A DNA stretch of 64,000 nucleotides from Brevibacterium spongiae (GTDB lineage: Bacteria > Actinomycetota > Actinomycetes > Actinomycetales > Brevibacteriaceae). Below, piece by piece: positions 1-8,501 of the stretch. The translations under genes were made by a program, and so were the position numbers. The stretch lies in the NCBI RefSeq assembly GCF_026168515.1, contig NZ_CP093443.1:868001-932000 (forward strand). The letters are read 5' to 3'. The notes under the pieces were generated by a model, which saw only the letters and a program-made list of their open reading frames with translations, was not told the DNA's origin and made no database searches. Position 1 is the stretch's first letter. The number at the start of each line of letters is the position of its first letter.

Positions 1-1012
1 CGGGTGTGCCCGGGTAGTTCTCCGCCGCCATGACCACCGTCACCGAGGCGCGCGGATCCCAGTCGAGGTCACCGACCTCCTCGAGACGGCCTTCGGCGGC
101 TGCGAGCAGGGTCTGACCCAGCGGGCTCTGCAGTCGGGCGAGCACGGACTGGGTCTCGGGGTCGCCGAAGCGGACGTTGAACTCGACGACGCGCAGCCCC
201 TTCGACGTCATGGCCAGTCCGCAGTAGAGGAGCCCGGTGAACGGGGTGCCGCGGCGAGCCATCTCATCGACGACGGGCTGGGCGACGGTGTCGATGATCT
301 CCTCGACAGTGCCGGCCGGCAGCCACGGCAGCGGCGAATAGGCACCCATGCCGCCGGTGTTCGGGCCGGTGTCGCCGTCGCCGATGCGTTTGAAGTCCTG
401 CGCCGGTGCCAGCGGGACCGTGGTCTTGCCGTCGCAGAGGACGAAGAGGGAGACCTCGGGGCCGTCGAGAAAGTCCTCGATGACGACACGATCGGAGACC
501 TCGAGACAGGAGCGCGCATGGTCCAGCGCGGCATCGAAGTCGTCGGTGACGACGACGCCCTTGCCGGCGGCCAGTCCATCGGCCTTGACCACGTGCGGGG
601 CGCCGAATTCGCGCAGCGCTGCAGAGGCCTCATCGGGAGAGTACGCGACCACGGTGCGTGCCGTCGGCACGTTCGCGGACTCCATGATCTCCTTCGCGAA
701 CGCCTTCGACCCCTCGAGGTGGGCGGCTTCCGCACTGGGCCCGAAGACCGGGAATGAGGCTTCGCGCAGAGCGTCGGCGACGCCGGCGACCAGCGGAGCC
801 TCGGGTCCGATGACGACGAGATCGACGTCGAGGGACTCGGCCAGCGCAGTCACGGCGGCCGCATCGGAGGCATCGACCGCCTCGGTGTGGGCGATCTGTG
901 CGATCCCGGGATTGCCGGGTGCGGCGATGACGGCGTCGACCTGCGGGTCGCGCGAAAGGGCGAGGACAAGGGCGTGTTCACGGGCGCCCGAACCGATGAC
1001 AAGAACCTTCAC
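1..1012 (-). CDS. purD: Phosphoribosylamine-glycine ligase (GAR synthetase), 3' end outside window
   Basis: PurD joins glycine to 5-phosphoribosylamine using ATP, the second step of purine synthesis in the cytoplasm. The minus strand opens with GTG at 1012 and reads VKVLVIGSGAREHALVLALS, the family's hallmark N-terminus (GSGAREHAL, then APGNPGIAQIA), and stays open to base 1. About 337 of the usual 420-430 residues are inside the window, covering the N-domain and most of the ATP-grasp domain. A TAGGCT -10 box lies 6 nt upstream of the GTG with no Shine-Dalgarno, so the mRNA is probably leaderless. purF and purM lie 6 kb away, so this purine gene is separate from that operon. Confidence 0.95.
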   Translation of the reverse strand, partial: MKVLVIGSGAREHALVLALSRDPQVDAVIAAPGNPGIAQIAHTEAVDASDAAAVTALAESLDVDLVVIGPEAPLVAGVADALREASFPVFGPSAEAAHLEGSKAFAKEIMESANVPTARTVVAYSPDEASAALREFGAPHVVKADGLAAGKGVVVTDDFDAALDHARSCLEVSDRVVIEDFLDGPEVSLFVLCDGKTTVPLAPAQDFKRIGDGDTGPNTGGMGAYSPLPWLPAGTVEEIIDTVAQPVVDEMARRGTPFTGLLYCGLAMTSKGLRVVEFNVRFGDPETQSVLARLQSPLGQTLLAAAEGRLEEVGDLDWDPRASVTVVMAAENYPGTP

Positions 1013-1045
1013 GCCACCAGCCTAAAGGGTCGTAGGCTTGAGTGC
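1013..1045. promoter_or_regulatory. Divergent leaderless promoter region, purD / asparaginase
   Basis: Only 33 bp separate the two divergent GTG starts. The gap holds one TAGGCT per strand: on the minus strand at 1024-1019, 6 nt before the purD GTG, and on the plus strand at 1033-1038, 7 nt before the asparaginase GTG. Neither start has a ribosome binding site. The -35 regions must lie in or beside the opposite gene's 5' end. That these are -10 boxes is inferred from spacing. Confidence 0.6.
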
Positions 1046-2269
1046 GTGACCTTCTCGACTTTCACCGCCGCCGACGCCGCCGAGCTCGCCGTGGTCATCC
1101 GTTCCGATTTCATCGAATCCCGGCACATCGGGTCCGCCGTCGTCCTCGACCCGCACGGATCACCGGTGATCCGCTTGGGTGCCCCCGAGGTTCCCGTCTT
1201 CACCCGGTCGAGCCTCAAACCGCTGCAGGCGATCGCCGCGATGAGCCTCGGCGCGCAGCTGACCGGGCCCGCCGCGGCCCTGGCCACGGCCTCGCACAAG
1301 TCCGAAGCCGGGCACGTGTCGGTCGTGTCCTCGATGCTCGAGTCCGCCGGGCTGAGCGTGTCCGATCTGCAGTGTCCCTCCGCCCATCCCGCCGACGGAG
1401 CCTTCCGCCGCGAACTGCAGGAACGCGCACGGGCACAGGGGGACGAGAACACCGACCCGCGCTCGCCCCTGTACTTCAACTGCTCGGGCAAGCACACGGC
1501 GTTCCTCGCCGCGGCCCGCGCCATCGGCGCCGACACCGCCACCTACCTCGACCCCGACCACCCCGTGCAGAAGAAGGTCGCCGAGGTGGTCACCGCCTTC
1601 GCTTCCGAAGACCCGGCCGCGGTCGGCGTCGACGGCTGCGGAGCTCCCGTGTTCGCACTCAGCCTCACCGGGCTGGCCCGGGCCATCGGCCGAGTCATGG
1701 CACTCGGCAGCGGGGGCGCCGACCTCGGTTCCGCCTCGGCGACGGGACAGGACTGGACTGCGTATGCGGGTGAAGCACGCACCCTCACCGAGGCGGTCTT
1801 CGCCGATCCGTGGGCGATTGAGGGCCACGGGAGGCCGAACACCACGGTGATCGAACGCCTCGGGATCTTCGCCAAGGGCGGGGCCGAAGGCGTCATCGTC
1901 ATGGCCACGCCCGCCGGATACTCGGTGGCGGTGAAGTGCCTCGACGGATCCTCCCGCGCCACCGGCCTCGTCGCTCTCACCCTGCTCAAACTGGTCGGCG
2001 CCTTCGACGCCGGGCCGGGCACCGCCTCGGCGGGGGAGCGCGGCGCCTCGGTGGGGGAGGGGACGGCAAGCACCGCCTCGGTGAGGGAGGACGCCTCGGT
2101 GACGGACGGCCGCACCGCCTCGGTGAGCGATGAGGAGATCGACGCGACGATCGCGGCGATCACGGACCCGGTCACCGGCGGAACCGATTCCGATGGGCGG
2201 ACGGACGTTGTCGGACGGCTGGAGCTCGGGAAAGATATAGCCGATATCAGTGAGAGGAAGTGGGACTGA
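1046..2269 (+). CDS. L-asparaginase II family protein
   Basis: This is a PF06089-type (Rhizobium-like, not E. coli-type) asparaginase, expected to hydrolyse L-asparagine to aspartate and ammonia. Seen: RHIGSAVVLD near the start, RSSLKPLQAIA, CSGKHTAFLAA and GVDGCGAPVFALSL, all typical of the family. The GTG at 1046 was chosen because the homologous N-terminus begins just after it and a TAGGCT box precedes it by 7 nt. The protein is 407 aa, longer than usual, because residues ~322-370 are a low-complexity Thr/Ala/Ser/Glu insert encoded by repeated GCCTCGGTG units. The stop overlaps the next gene by 1 bp (TGATG), suggesting an operon with the next two genes. Confidence 0.88.
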   Translation: MTFSTFTAADAAELAVVIRSDFIESRHIGSAVVLDPHGSPVIRLGAPEVPVFTRSSLKPLQAIAAMSLGAQLTGPAAALATASHKSEAGHVSVVSSMLESAGLSVSDLQCPSAHPADGAFRRELQERARAQGDENTDPRSPLYFNCSGKHTAFLAAARAIGADTATYLDPDHPVQKKVAEVVTAFASEDPAAVGVDGCGAPVFALSLTGLARAIGRVMALGSGGADLGSASATGQDWTAYAGEARTLTEAVFADPWAIEGHGRPNTTVIERLGIFAKGGAEGVIVMATPAGYSVAVKCLDGSSRATGLVALTLLKLVGAFDAGPGTASAGERGASVGEGTASTASVREDASVTDGRTASVSDEEIDATIAAITDPVTGGTDSDGRTDVVGRLELGKDIADISERKWD

Positions 2270-2670
2270 TGGCGATTCGCAGAAGGATCGACCCCGATCA
2301 GGGTCGCAGCGCATTGGAGATGTGGTCGCGGCAGACGTCGCTCGACGCGGGCTCGGTCGACCGGCCGACCATCGCCACCGCCGTCCGCTTCGCCCTCGAG
2401 GAGCTCGCCGCCCGCGCCGAAGGCAACAGCGTCGAGGTCCGGGTTCCGCCGTTCGGGGTCACCCAATGCATCGCCGGGCCCCGCCACACGCGCGGCACCC
2501 CGCCGAACGTCGTCGAAACCTCCGCCGAGGTGTGGCTGAACCTCGTCGCCGGCCGCACCGACTTCGCGACCGCGCTCGCCGACGGCGGTATCGAGGCCTC
2601 CGGGACTCGCGCGGACCTCAGCGATCACCTTCCGCTGTTCACCGCAGCAGACCTCGAGGACCGACGATGA
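2269..2670 (+). CDS. Sterol-carrier-like (SCP-type) small protein
   Basis: A 133-aa protein starting MAIRRRIDPDQGR, with the central segment VEVRVPPFGVTQCIAG and a C-terminal part (VWLNLVAGRTDFATALADG) resembling the actinobacterial sterol-carrier-like family often called a bacterial SCP orthologue. The ligand is unknown; lipid or hydrophobic small-molecule binding is inferred from the family. The start overlaps the asparaginase stop and its own stop overlaps the next start (ATGA), so it is translationally coupled to both neighbours. In related actinobacteria this small gene is commonly found near purine genes, which fits the context here. Confidence 0.7.
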   Translation: MAIRRRIDPDQGRSALEMWSRQTSLDAGSVDRPTIATAVRFALEELAARAEGNSVEVRVPPFGVTQCIAGPRHTRGTPPNVVETSAEVWLNLVAGRTDFATALADGGIEASGTRADLSDHLPLFTAADLEDRR

Positions 2671-4190
2671 GCGCACAGATCACGCAGACGACGTCGTTCA
2701 TCGGCGGACGGCATGTGCCCTCGCTCATCACCTACGCGAACGTCGATCCGGCCACCGGCGGCATCCTCGGCGATGTCTCCCGCGCCGGTGCGGACGAAGT
2801 CGACCGGGCCGTCCAGGCGGCCGCGAAGGCGCAGCAGGAGTGGAAGAGGTCGAGTCCGGAACAGCGGTCCCGACTGCTCGTGGCCACTGCGGCCATGATC
2901 ACCGCCCACCGCGATGACCTCGCCCGCCTCGAATCCGAGGACACCGGCAAACCGCTGACGCAGGCATATGCCGACGTCGACGTGTGCGCCCGCTACTTCG
3001 AGTTCTACGGCCACACCATCGAGTCGTACTACGGGCACCAGATCCCGATGGCCGATGACATGCACGTCTACACTCGGCGCGAACCCTTCGGCGTGACCGG
3101 GCACATCGTCGCCTGGAACTATCCGCTCCAGCTCATCGGCCGAGCCGCGGCGACCTCGCTGGCCACCGGCAACTGCGCCGTGGCCAAACCCGCCGATGAG
3201 ACACCCCGGTCGACGGTCCGCCTGGCCGAACTCATCCACGCCGTCGGCTTCCCGGCCGGAGCGTTCAACGTCGTCACCGGGCTCGGCGCCGAAGCGGGAG
3301 CCGCCCTGAGCGCGCATCCGGGAGTGGCGCACCTCGGCTTCGTCGGATCGACGCAGACCGGGTCCGCGATCGCCCACGCCGCAGCCGATCGGGTCGTGCC
3401 GACGGTGCTCGAACTCGGCGGGAAGTCCGCGAACATCGTCTTCCCCGACGCCGATATCGACACGGCCATCCCGTCGCTGCTGCGTTCGATCATCCAGAAC
3501 GCCGGACAGACCTGCTCAGCCGGATCCCGGCTGCTCGTCCACCGTGACGTCCACGCCGAAGTCGTGGAGAAGATGACCGCAGCGATGTCGAGTGTGACCA
3601 TCGGCTACGGCCTCGACGATCCGATGCTCGGACCGCTGATCTCGGCCAAGCAGCACGACCGGGTGGCAGGGTTCCTCGCCGAGGTGGGGGCCGGTTCGGG
3701 TTCGGCCGGTGCCGGGTCGGGTGGCTTCGGGTCGGGTGGTTCCGGGGCGGCCGGGACTGGGTCGGCCGGTTCCGGGGAGATCGTCACGGGCGGCACGCGG
3801 CCGCAGGGTCTGGCCGATGACCTCGCCGAGGGGGCGTTCATCACCCCGGCCCTCGTCGATTCCGTGGACCCGCAGTCGCGGATCGCTCAGGAAGAGGTCT
3901 TCGGCCCCGTCGTCGTGACGATGCCGTTCGCCGACGAGGACGAAGCCGTGGAGCTGGCCAACGGCACCGACTACGGTCTCGTCACCGCCCTGTGGACGCA
4001 GAACATCTCCCGGGCGCATCGGGTTGCCGCCGAGGTCGACGCCGGTCAGATCTTCGTCAACACCTACGGCGCCGGCGGGGGAGTGGAGCTGCCCTTCGGC
4101 GGATTCAAGAAGTCCGGCTACGGCCGCGAGAAGTCCATCGAAGCCCTCGACGAATACACGCAGACGAAGACCGTCGCCATCAAGCTGTGA
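2667..4190 (+). CDS. NAD(P)-dependent aldehyde dehydrogenase, betaine-aldehyde type
   Basis: A 507-aa ALDH superfamily enzyme oxidising an aldehyde to its acid. Seen in order: FGVTGHIVAWNYPLQL (Asn of the oxyanion hole), ELGGKSANIV (general base Glu), NAGQTCSAGSR (catalytic Cys) and EEVFGPVV; it ends in the usual FGGFKKSGYGRE block. The start overlaps the stop of the SCP-like gene (ATGA). Unusual: residues ~341-374 are a Gly/Ser/Ala-only insert between the nucleotide-binding loop and EIVTGG, where relatives have a short surface loop. The substrate cannot be told from sequence; betaine aldehyde or a similar polar aldehyde is only the nearest family analogy. Confidence 0.85.
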   Translation: MSAQITQTTSFIGGRHVPSLITYANVDPATGGILGDVSRAGADEVDRAVQAAAKAQQEWKRSSPEQRSRLLVATAAMITAHRDDLARLESEDTGKPLTQAYADVDVCARYFEFYGHTIESYYGHQIPMADDMHVYTRREPFGVTGHIVAWNYPLQLIGRAAATSLATGNCAVAKPADETPRSTVRLAELIHAVGFPAGAFNVVTGLGAEAGAALSAHPGVAHLGFVGSTQTGSAIAHAAADRVVPTVLELGGKSANIVFPDADIDTAIPSLLRSIIQNAGQTCSAGSRLLVHRDVHAEVVEKMTAAMSSVTIGYGLDDPMLGPLISAKQHDRVAGFLAEVGAGSGSAGAGSGGFGSGGSGAAGTGSAGSGEIVTGGTRPQGLADDLAEGAFITPALVDSVDPQSRIAQEEVFGPVVVTMPFADEDEAVELANGTDYGLVTALWTQNISRAHRVAAEVDAGQIFVNTYGAGGGVELPFGGFKKSGYGREKSIEALDEYTQTKTVAIKL

Positions 4191-4251
4191 CAACGCGGGT
4201 GGCCGCTGAGCGCGGCTCGGTCGTGGGCTGGGATTGGGGCGCGGTGCGCCG

Positions 4252-5148
4252 ATGACCTTCCCGGTGCTCGGCCTCGTCCTCATCGCTTCGGTCGCCCACG
4301 CCCTGTGGAACCTCGCCGCGAAGTCCGTCACCGGCAAGGGCTATGCCTTCGTGCTCGCCTACCACGGGCTCTCGGCGATCCTGCTCGCCCCGGTCGCAGT
4401 CGCCATCATCGCCACCGGCATCCAAGCGCTGAACTGGACGCTGGTGGCAGCGGCCGCGCTCAGCGCGGTCTTCCACATCGCCTATTCCGTGGCCCTGCAG
4501 TCCGGCTACGACCATGCGCCCCTGGGTGTGGTCTACCCGACGGCCAGAGGCACCGGACCGGTGGTCACGATCATCATCGCCGTGGCCTTCCTCGGTGAAC
4601 GTCCCACCCTCGCCGAGGCGGCTGGTGCGTTCATCGTCATCGCCGGCATCGCGGTGGTGACCATCCGTCCCCGCAGCGGGGGCGACGGCATCGGAGGCGG
4701 TTCCGGGCTGCGCCGCGGGCTCGCCTGGGGCGCACTGATCGGGGCGTTCATCGCCTCCTACACTCTGTGGGACGACTTCGCAGTCAACCACATCAGCGAT
4801 TCCCCGCTGCTGTACTTCGCCGTCTCCGAGGCCTGCGTCGGGATCCTCATGACCGCCGGCATCCTCGGACTGCCGGGCGGGGCGATCAGGCGCGCTGACT
4901 TCCGAGAGATCCTCCGGGCGCACAAACGCGCGCTGGTGACCGTGGCGATCCTCTCACCGCTGGCCTATGTGCTCGTCCTCTACGCGATGCAGCAGGCGCC
5001 GGTGGCGCTCGTGGCCCCGGTGCGGGAGACCTCGATCATCATCGGCACTCTGCTCGCCTGGTGGTTCTTCGGTGAGAAGAACGTCGTGCTCAAACTCCTC
5101 GGCGCCCTCGTCGTCGTCACCGGCATCGGACTCATCGCCCTCGGCTGA
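4252..5148 (+). CDS. EamA/DMT-family transporter
   Basis: A 298-aa inner-membrane protein with about ten hydrophobic segments in two repeated halves of five, the drug/metabolite transporter (EamA) layout. The second half holds APVRETSIIIGTLLAWWFFGE, with the first half counterpart PLGVVYPTARGTGPVVTIII. The ATG at 4252 follows the upstream ALDH by 61 bp and is preferred over an in-frame upstream start because the hydrophobic first helix starts directly after it. The substrate is unknown. It probably ends the asparaginase-SCP-ALDH transcription unit, since a strong hairpin begins at its stop codon. Confidence 0.8.
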   Translation: MTFPVLGLVLIASVAHALWNLAAKSVTGKGYAFVLAYHGLSAILLAPVAVAIIATGIQALNWTLVAAAALSAVFHIAYSVALQSGYDHAPLGVVYPTARGTGPVVTIIIAVAFLGERPTLAEAAGAFIVIAGIAVVTIRPRSGGDGIGGGSGLRRGLAWGALIGAFIASYTLWDDFAVNHISDSPLLYFAVSEACVGILMTAGILGLPGGAIRRADFREILRAHKRALVTVAILSPLAYVLVLYAMQQAPVALVAPVRETSIIIGTLLAWWFFGEKNVVLKLLGALVVVTGIGLIALG

Positions 5149-5182
5149 GAACGGTCGGCTCGTTGAGGAGCCGACCGTTCTC
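5147..5182. terminator. Bidirectional intrinsic terminator
   Basis: A perfect 15-bp stem (GAGAACGGTCGGCTC and its complement, 5147-5161 and 5168-5182) with a 6-nt loop begins inside the stop codon of the EamA gene. It lies between two convergent genes, so it probably ends both transcripts. There is no T-run. Confidence 0.75.
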
Positions 5183-5218
5183 GGGGCTCGGGGCTGGGTT
5201 TCGGCGCTCGGGTCCGGC

Positions 5219-6196
5219 TCAGCGGCGACGGCCGGGCTGACGCCTGTTCACCCGCACGACCCGGACCGGGCACACGGCGTGGGAGAGGACTCCCTGCGAC
5301 GTCGACCCGAGGATCGTCGAGACGAAGCCGCCGCGACCGCGGGAACCGATGACCATGAGTTCGGCGGTGTACGTGGAGGACACGAGCACCTCGGTGGCGG
5401 GAGCATCGAAGATCGAATAGCGAACCTCGAGATCGGGGAAGTCCCCGGTCAGGGACTCCGCCGCAGCCTCATAGGACTTCGCCGCCTCGTCATACATCGT
5501 GATGAGATGCTCCTCGCTGGGCATCCACTCGGGCGAGAGGATGTGCGTGGCGGTGACGCCGACCAGTCGCAGCGGAAGCTGGTAGATCGCCGCCTGCGAA
5601 GCCGCGGCCCGCAGCACCGGAGTATCCGTTTCGAACGGGTCGACGGCGGCGACGATCTCACCGGAGAAGTCGGGACGCTGCCCTCCGTCCGCCTCGGCGG
5701 TCCTGGCCTCCTTCGCCCGCACGGGATCGTCGATGGGCAGGGGAGAGGTCGGCATGACCCGGGTCGGCCAGGTGCTCGGGACGACGACGGTGGGGCAGTG
5801 CGAATGCGCGGGCATCGCCAGCGCCACGGAACCGAGCAGACGCCCGGCGAATCCGCCGCGGCCGCGGGCACCGACGACGGCGAGATCGGCATTCTTCGAA
5901 TGCTCGACCATGACACCCGAGGCGTCACCGGGAACGATCGTCGTCGACACGGGCACCCCGGCGTCCGAGACGGAGTCGGCGGCCGCCTCGGCGATGGATT
6001 CCACGGTCTTCTTCACAGCCGCATCGAAGTCGGCGGGGTAGACGATATCGGCTTGGCTCATGTTCACGCCGGGGACGGTGTAGGCGGCGACGAGACGGAT
6101 CTCGGCGGAGGTCTTCTGCGCGTGCGTGGTCGCCCACTGCAGTGCGCATGCTGCGTTATCGGAACCGTCGATGCCGACGATGATCGTGTGTGCCAT
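5219..6196 (-). CDS. Tandem universal stress protein (two Usp domains)
   Basis: A 325-aa cytoplasmic protein with two UspA domains in tandem. The first starts MAHTIIVGIDGSDNAACAL and carries the nucleotide-binding signature in DLAVVGARGRGGFAGRLLGSV; the second carries ELMVIGSRGRGGFVSTILGS. Both G-2x-G-9x-G(S/T) motifs look intact, so ATP binding is likely. The ATG at 6196 was chosen because the Usp fold begins there; a longer in-frame reading upstream has no family similarity. Actinobacterial double Usp proteins are typically stress- and hypoxia-induced; that role is inferred, and no promoter motif for it was recognised. Confidence 0.9.
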   Translation of the reverse strand: MAHTIIVGIDGSDNAACALQWATTHAQKTSAEIRLVAAYTVPGVNMSQADIVYPADFDAAVKKTVESIAEAAADSVSDAGVPVSTTIVPGDASGVMVEHSKNADLAVVGARGRGGFAGRLLGSVALAMPAHSHCPTVVVPSTWPTRVMPTSPLPIDDPVRAKEARTAEADGGQRPDFSGEIVAAVDPFETDTPVLRAAASQAAIYQLPLRLVGVTATHILSPEWMPSEEHLITMYDEAAKSYEAAAESLTGDFPDLEVRYSIFDAPATEVLVSSTYTAELMVIGSRGRGGFVSTILGSTSQGVLSHAVCPVRVVRVNRRQPGRRR

Positions 6197-6395
6197 GTCT
6201 GAACCCCTGTCTGCTGTGACCGCCCAACTGGATGAGTCCAGTCTATGGGCACGGACCCGAGACTGCCTGGGAAGTGCGTCCCCGAGACAGTCTGGGAAGC
6301 GGCTCAGGGTGACTCGACTAGAATGTTCGCGACCTGTAGTGCCGGGCCCTGCCCGGTGAGCCATCGGCCGTGAGCGGCCCCCGCCCGAGGAGATC

Positions 6396-6974
6396 ATGAA
6401 GGACCAGATCGACGTCGCCGTCCGCCGCAGCCCCAAGTATTCGGTGTTCATGGGCATCGGTGCGGTGCTCGGCGTCATCGTCGCAGGAATCCTCGCGATG
6501 TTCGTCGACCCGACCGATATGCCGATGGGCTACACGGTGGCCAAGGGGCTGGGTCTGCTGCTGCTCGTACTCGGCATCGGCGGACTGTTTCTCGGCGGGC
6601 TCGTCGCCCTCATCCTCGACTGGACGGGCAAGAAGCGGGCGAAGGAATACCGCGTCGACGCGCAGATCGACATGGTCGACGACCCGAAGGAAGTCGCCCG
6701 CCGGCGCATCGCCGAAGCCCGCGGAGAGGACCCGGATGCGGGGGCGACTGCGGACGCGGCGACGGACGTTGCGACGGACGAACCGACCGCCTCGGCGAGT
6801 GCTGCGACGGACGAACCGGCCGCCTCGGCGAGTGCTTCGACCGACGATCCGACCGCCTCGGCGGGCGCTTCGACCGACGATCCGACCGCCTCGGCGGGGG
6901 AGTCCGTGGACGTCGATGACGCGGTCGACAATGGGGATTCCAGGCGCGGAAGCACCCCCGATTCCACAGTCTGA
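6396..6974 (+). CDS. Small two-helix membrane protein with a repeat tail
   Basis: This 192-aa protein has two strong membrane helices (about residues 16-37 and 49-75), then a basic-to-acidic cytoplasmic-type segment (DDPKEVARRRIAEARGED) and a Thr/Asp/Ala/Ser-rich tail. The tail contains four 11-residue repeats of the TDEPTASASAA type. No enzymatic motif is visible and I cannot assign a function. It lies directly upstream of purF, a position where actinobacteria often keep a conserved membrane protein, but co-transcription is unproven because purF has its own -10-like sequence. A Shine-Dalgarno (GAGGAG) precedes the ATG at 6396. Confidence 0.75.
   Translation: MKDQIDVAVRRSPKYSVFMGIGAVLGVIVAGILAMFVDPTDMPMGYTVAKGLGLLLLVLGIGGLFLGGLVALILDWTGKKRAKEYRVDAQIDMVDDPKEVARRRIAEARGEDPDAGATADAATDVATDEPTASASAATDEPAASASASTDDPTASAGASTDDPTASAGESVDVDDAVDNGDSRRGSTPDSTV
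6774..6905 (+). repeat. 4 x 33-bp in-frame tandem repeat
   Basis: Four head-to-tail 33-bp units, each with one CCGCCTCGGCG core (cores at 6787, 6820, 6853 and 6886), encode TDEPTASASAA, TDEPAASASAS, TDDPTASAGAS and TDDPTASAGES. Units 1-2 and 3-4 are more alike, suggesting stepwise duplication. The unit number is likely variable between strains. Confidence 0.9.
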
Positions 6975-7018
6975 TCGAGCGGTCTGAGCTCGGTTGCGGG
7001 TATGAGACAATTTCACTC

Positions 7019-8500
7019 GTGGCTAGAGGAGACGGGCAGCTGACGCACGAAATCGACCCCCAGGACCGCGGACCGCAGGATGAATGCGGTGTGTTCGGAG
7101 TCTGGGCACCCGGCGAGGAAACCGCCAAACTCACCTACTTCGGGCTCTACGCCCTGCAGCACCGCGGACAGGAGTCCGCCGGGATCGCCGCCAGCAACGG
7201 CAAGCAGATCCTCATCTACCGCGATATGGGCCTGGTCTCCCAGGTGTTCCACGAACGCGACCTCGAACTTCTGCAGGGACACATCGCCGTCGGACACACC
7301 CGGTATTCGACGACCGGATCACCGTCGTTCGAAAACGCCCAGCCCACCCTGGGACCGACCCCGTTCGGCACCGTGGCGCTGGCCCACAACGGCAACCTGA
7401 CGAACTTCGACGCGCTCGAGGCCATGGCCGATTCCCGCCGCGACCACGCGACGAAGGTCGTCGAAGAGGCGACGAGGAAGACCTCCCGCACCCGACCCTT
7501 CCGCGACTCCTCAAACGACACCTCACTGGTCACCGAACTCTTCGCGACAGAGGAAGGAGAGAACCTCACCGAGGCGGCTCTCAACCTGCTGCCGCATGTC
7601 GAGGGAGCGTTCTCGCTGGTCTACATGGACGAGCACACCCTCTACGCCGCCCGCGACCGGCACGGAGTCCGTCCCCTCTCGCTGGGCCGGCTGGAAAACG
7701 GGTGGGTCGTGGCCTCGGAGACCGCGGCACTCGACATCGTGGGTGCGAAGTTCGTTCGTGACATCGAACCCGGCGAGCTCATCGCCATCGATGAGGACGG
7801 GCTGCGCTCCCACCGCTTCGCCGAACCGAGCCAGGCTCGCTGCGTCTTCGAATACGTCTACCTCGCCCGCCCGGACAGCATGCTCGCCGGCAAGAACGTC
7901 CACGCCGCGCGGACCCAGATGGGCAGGCAGCTGGCCGAAGAGTTCCCGGTCGACGCCGATCTCGTCATCGCCACCCCCGAATCGGGCACCCCCGCCGCCG
8001 TCGGCTACGCCGAAGCCTCGGGCATCCCGTTCGGGCAGGGGCTGATGAAGAACGCCTACGTCGGACGCACCTTCATCCAGCCCTCGCAGACCCTGCGGCA
8101 GCTGGGCATCCGCCTCAAGCTCAACCCCATCCGCGAGAACATCGAAGGCAGGCGCCTCGTCGTCGTCGACGATTCGATCGTGCGCGGCAACACCCAGCGA
8201 GCCCTCGTGCGGATGCTGCGGGAAGCCGGAGCGGCAGAGGTCCATGTGCGCATCTCGTCCCCGCCGGTGAAGTGGCCGTGCTTCTACGGCATCGACTTCG
8301 CGACCCGGGCCGAACTCATCGCCAACGGGCTGACAACCGATGAGATCTGCGAGAACCTCGGCGCGGACTCCTTGGGCTATATCTCACTGGACGGCATGAT
8401 CGCCGCCACCCAGCAGGAGCGCAGCCAGCTGTGCACGGCCTGCTTCTCGGGCGAGTACCCGATTCCCGTCAACAACACCCCTGCCGACAAAGGATGCTGA
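7019..8500 (+). CDS. purF: Amidophosphoribosyltransferase
   Basis: PurF makes 5-phosphoribosylamine from PRPP and glutamine, the committed step of purine synthesis. Residues 19-24 read DECGVFGVW: the Cys after processing is the N-terminal nucleophile of the Ntn glutaminase domain, so an 18-20 residue propeptide is removed. Later motifs: LQHRGQESAGI, GHTRYSTTGS, the PRPP loop VVVDDSIVRGNTQ, and the C-terminal CTACFSGEYP. Length 493 aa is normal. The GTG start at 7019 has no Shine-Dalgarno; an ACAATT box ends 6 nt before it, so a leaderless mRNA is plausible. purM follows after one base, forming an operon. Confidence 0.97.
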   Translation: MARGDGQLTHEIDPQDRGPQDECGVFGVWAPGEETAKLTYFGLYALQHRGQESAGIAASNGKQILIYRDMGLVSQVFHERDLELLQGHIAVGHTRYSTTGSPSFENAQPTLGPTPFGTVALAHNGNLTNFDALEAMADSRRDHATKVVEEATRKTSRTRPFRDSSNDTSLVTELFATEEGENLTEAALNLLPHVEGAFSLVYMDEHTLYAARDRHGVRPLSLGRLENGWVVASETAALDIVGAKFVRDIEPGELIAIDEDGLRSHRFAEPSQARCVFEYVYLARPDSMLAGKNVHAARTQMGRQLAEEFPVDADLVIATPESGTPAAVGYAEASGIPFGQGLMKNAYVGRTFIQPSQTLRQLGIRLKLNPIRENIEGRRLVVVDDSIVRGNTQRALVRMLREAGAAEVHVRISSPPVKWPCFYGIDFATRAELIANGLTTDEICENLGADSLGYISLDGMIAATQQERSQLCTACFSGEYPIPVNNTPADKGC

Positions 8501-8501
8501 G

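Noticed and set aside
887..1045. Upstream extension of asparaginase to 887
   Set aside because: That region is antisense of purD; the family N-terminus starts after GTG at 1046.
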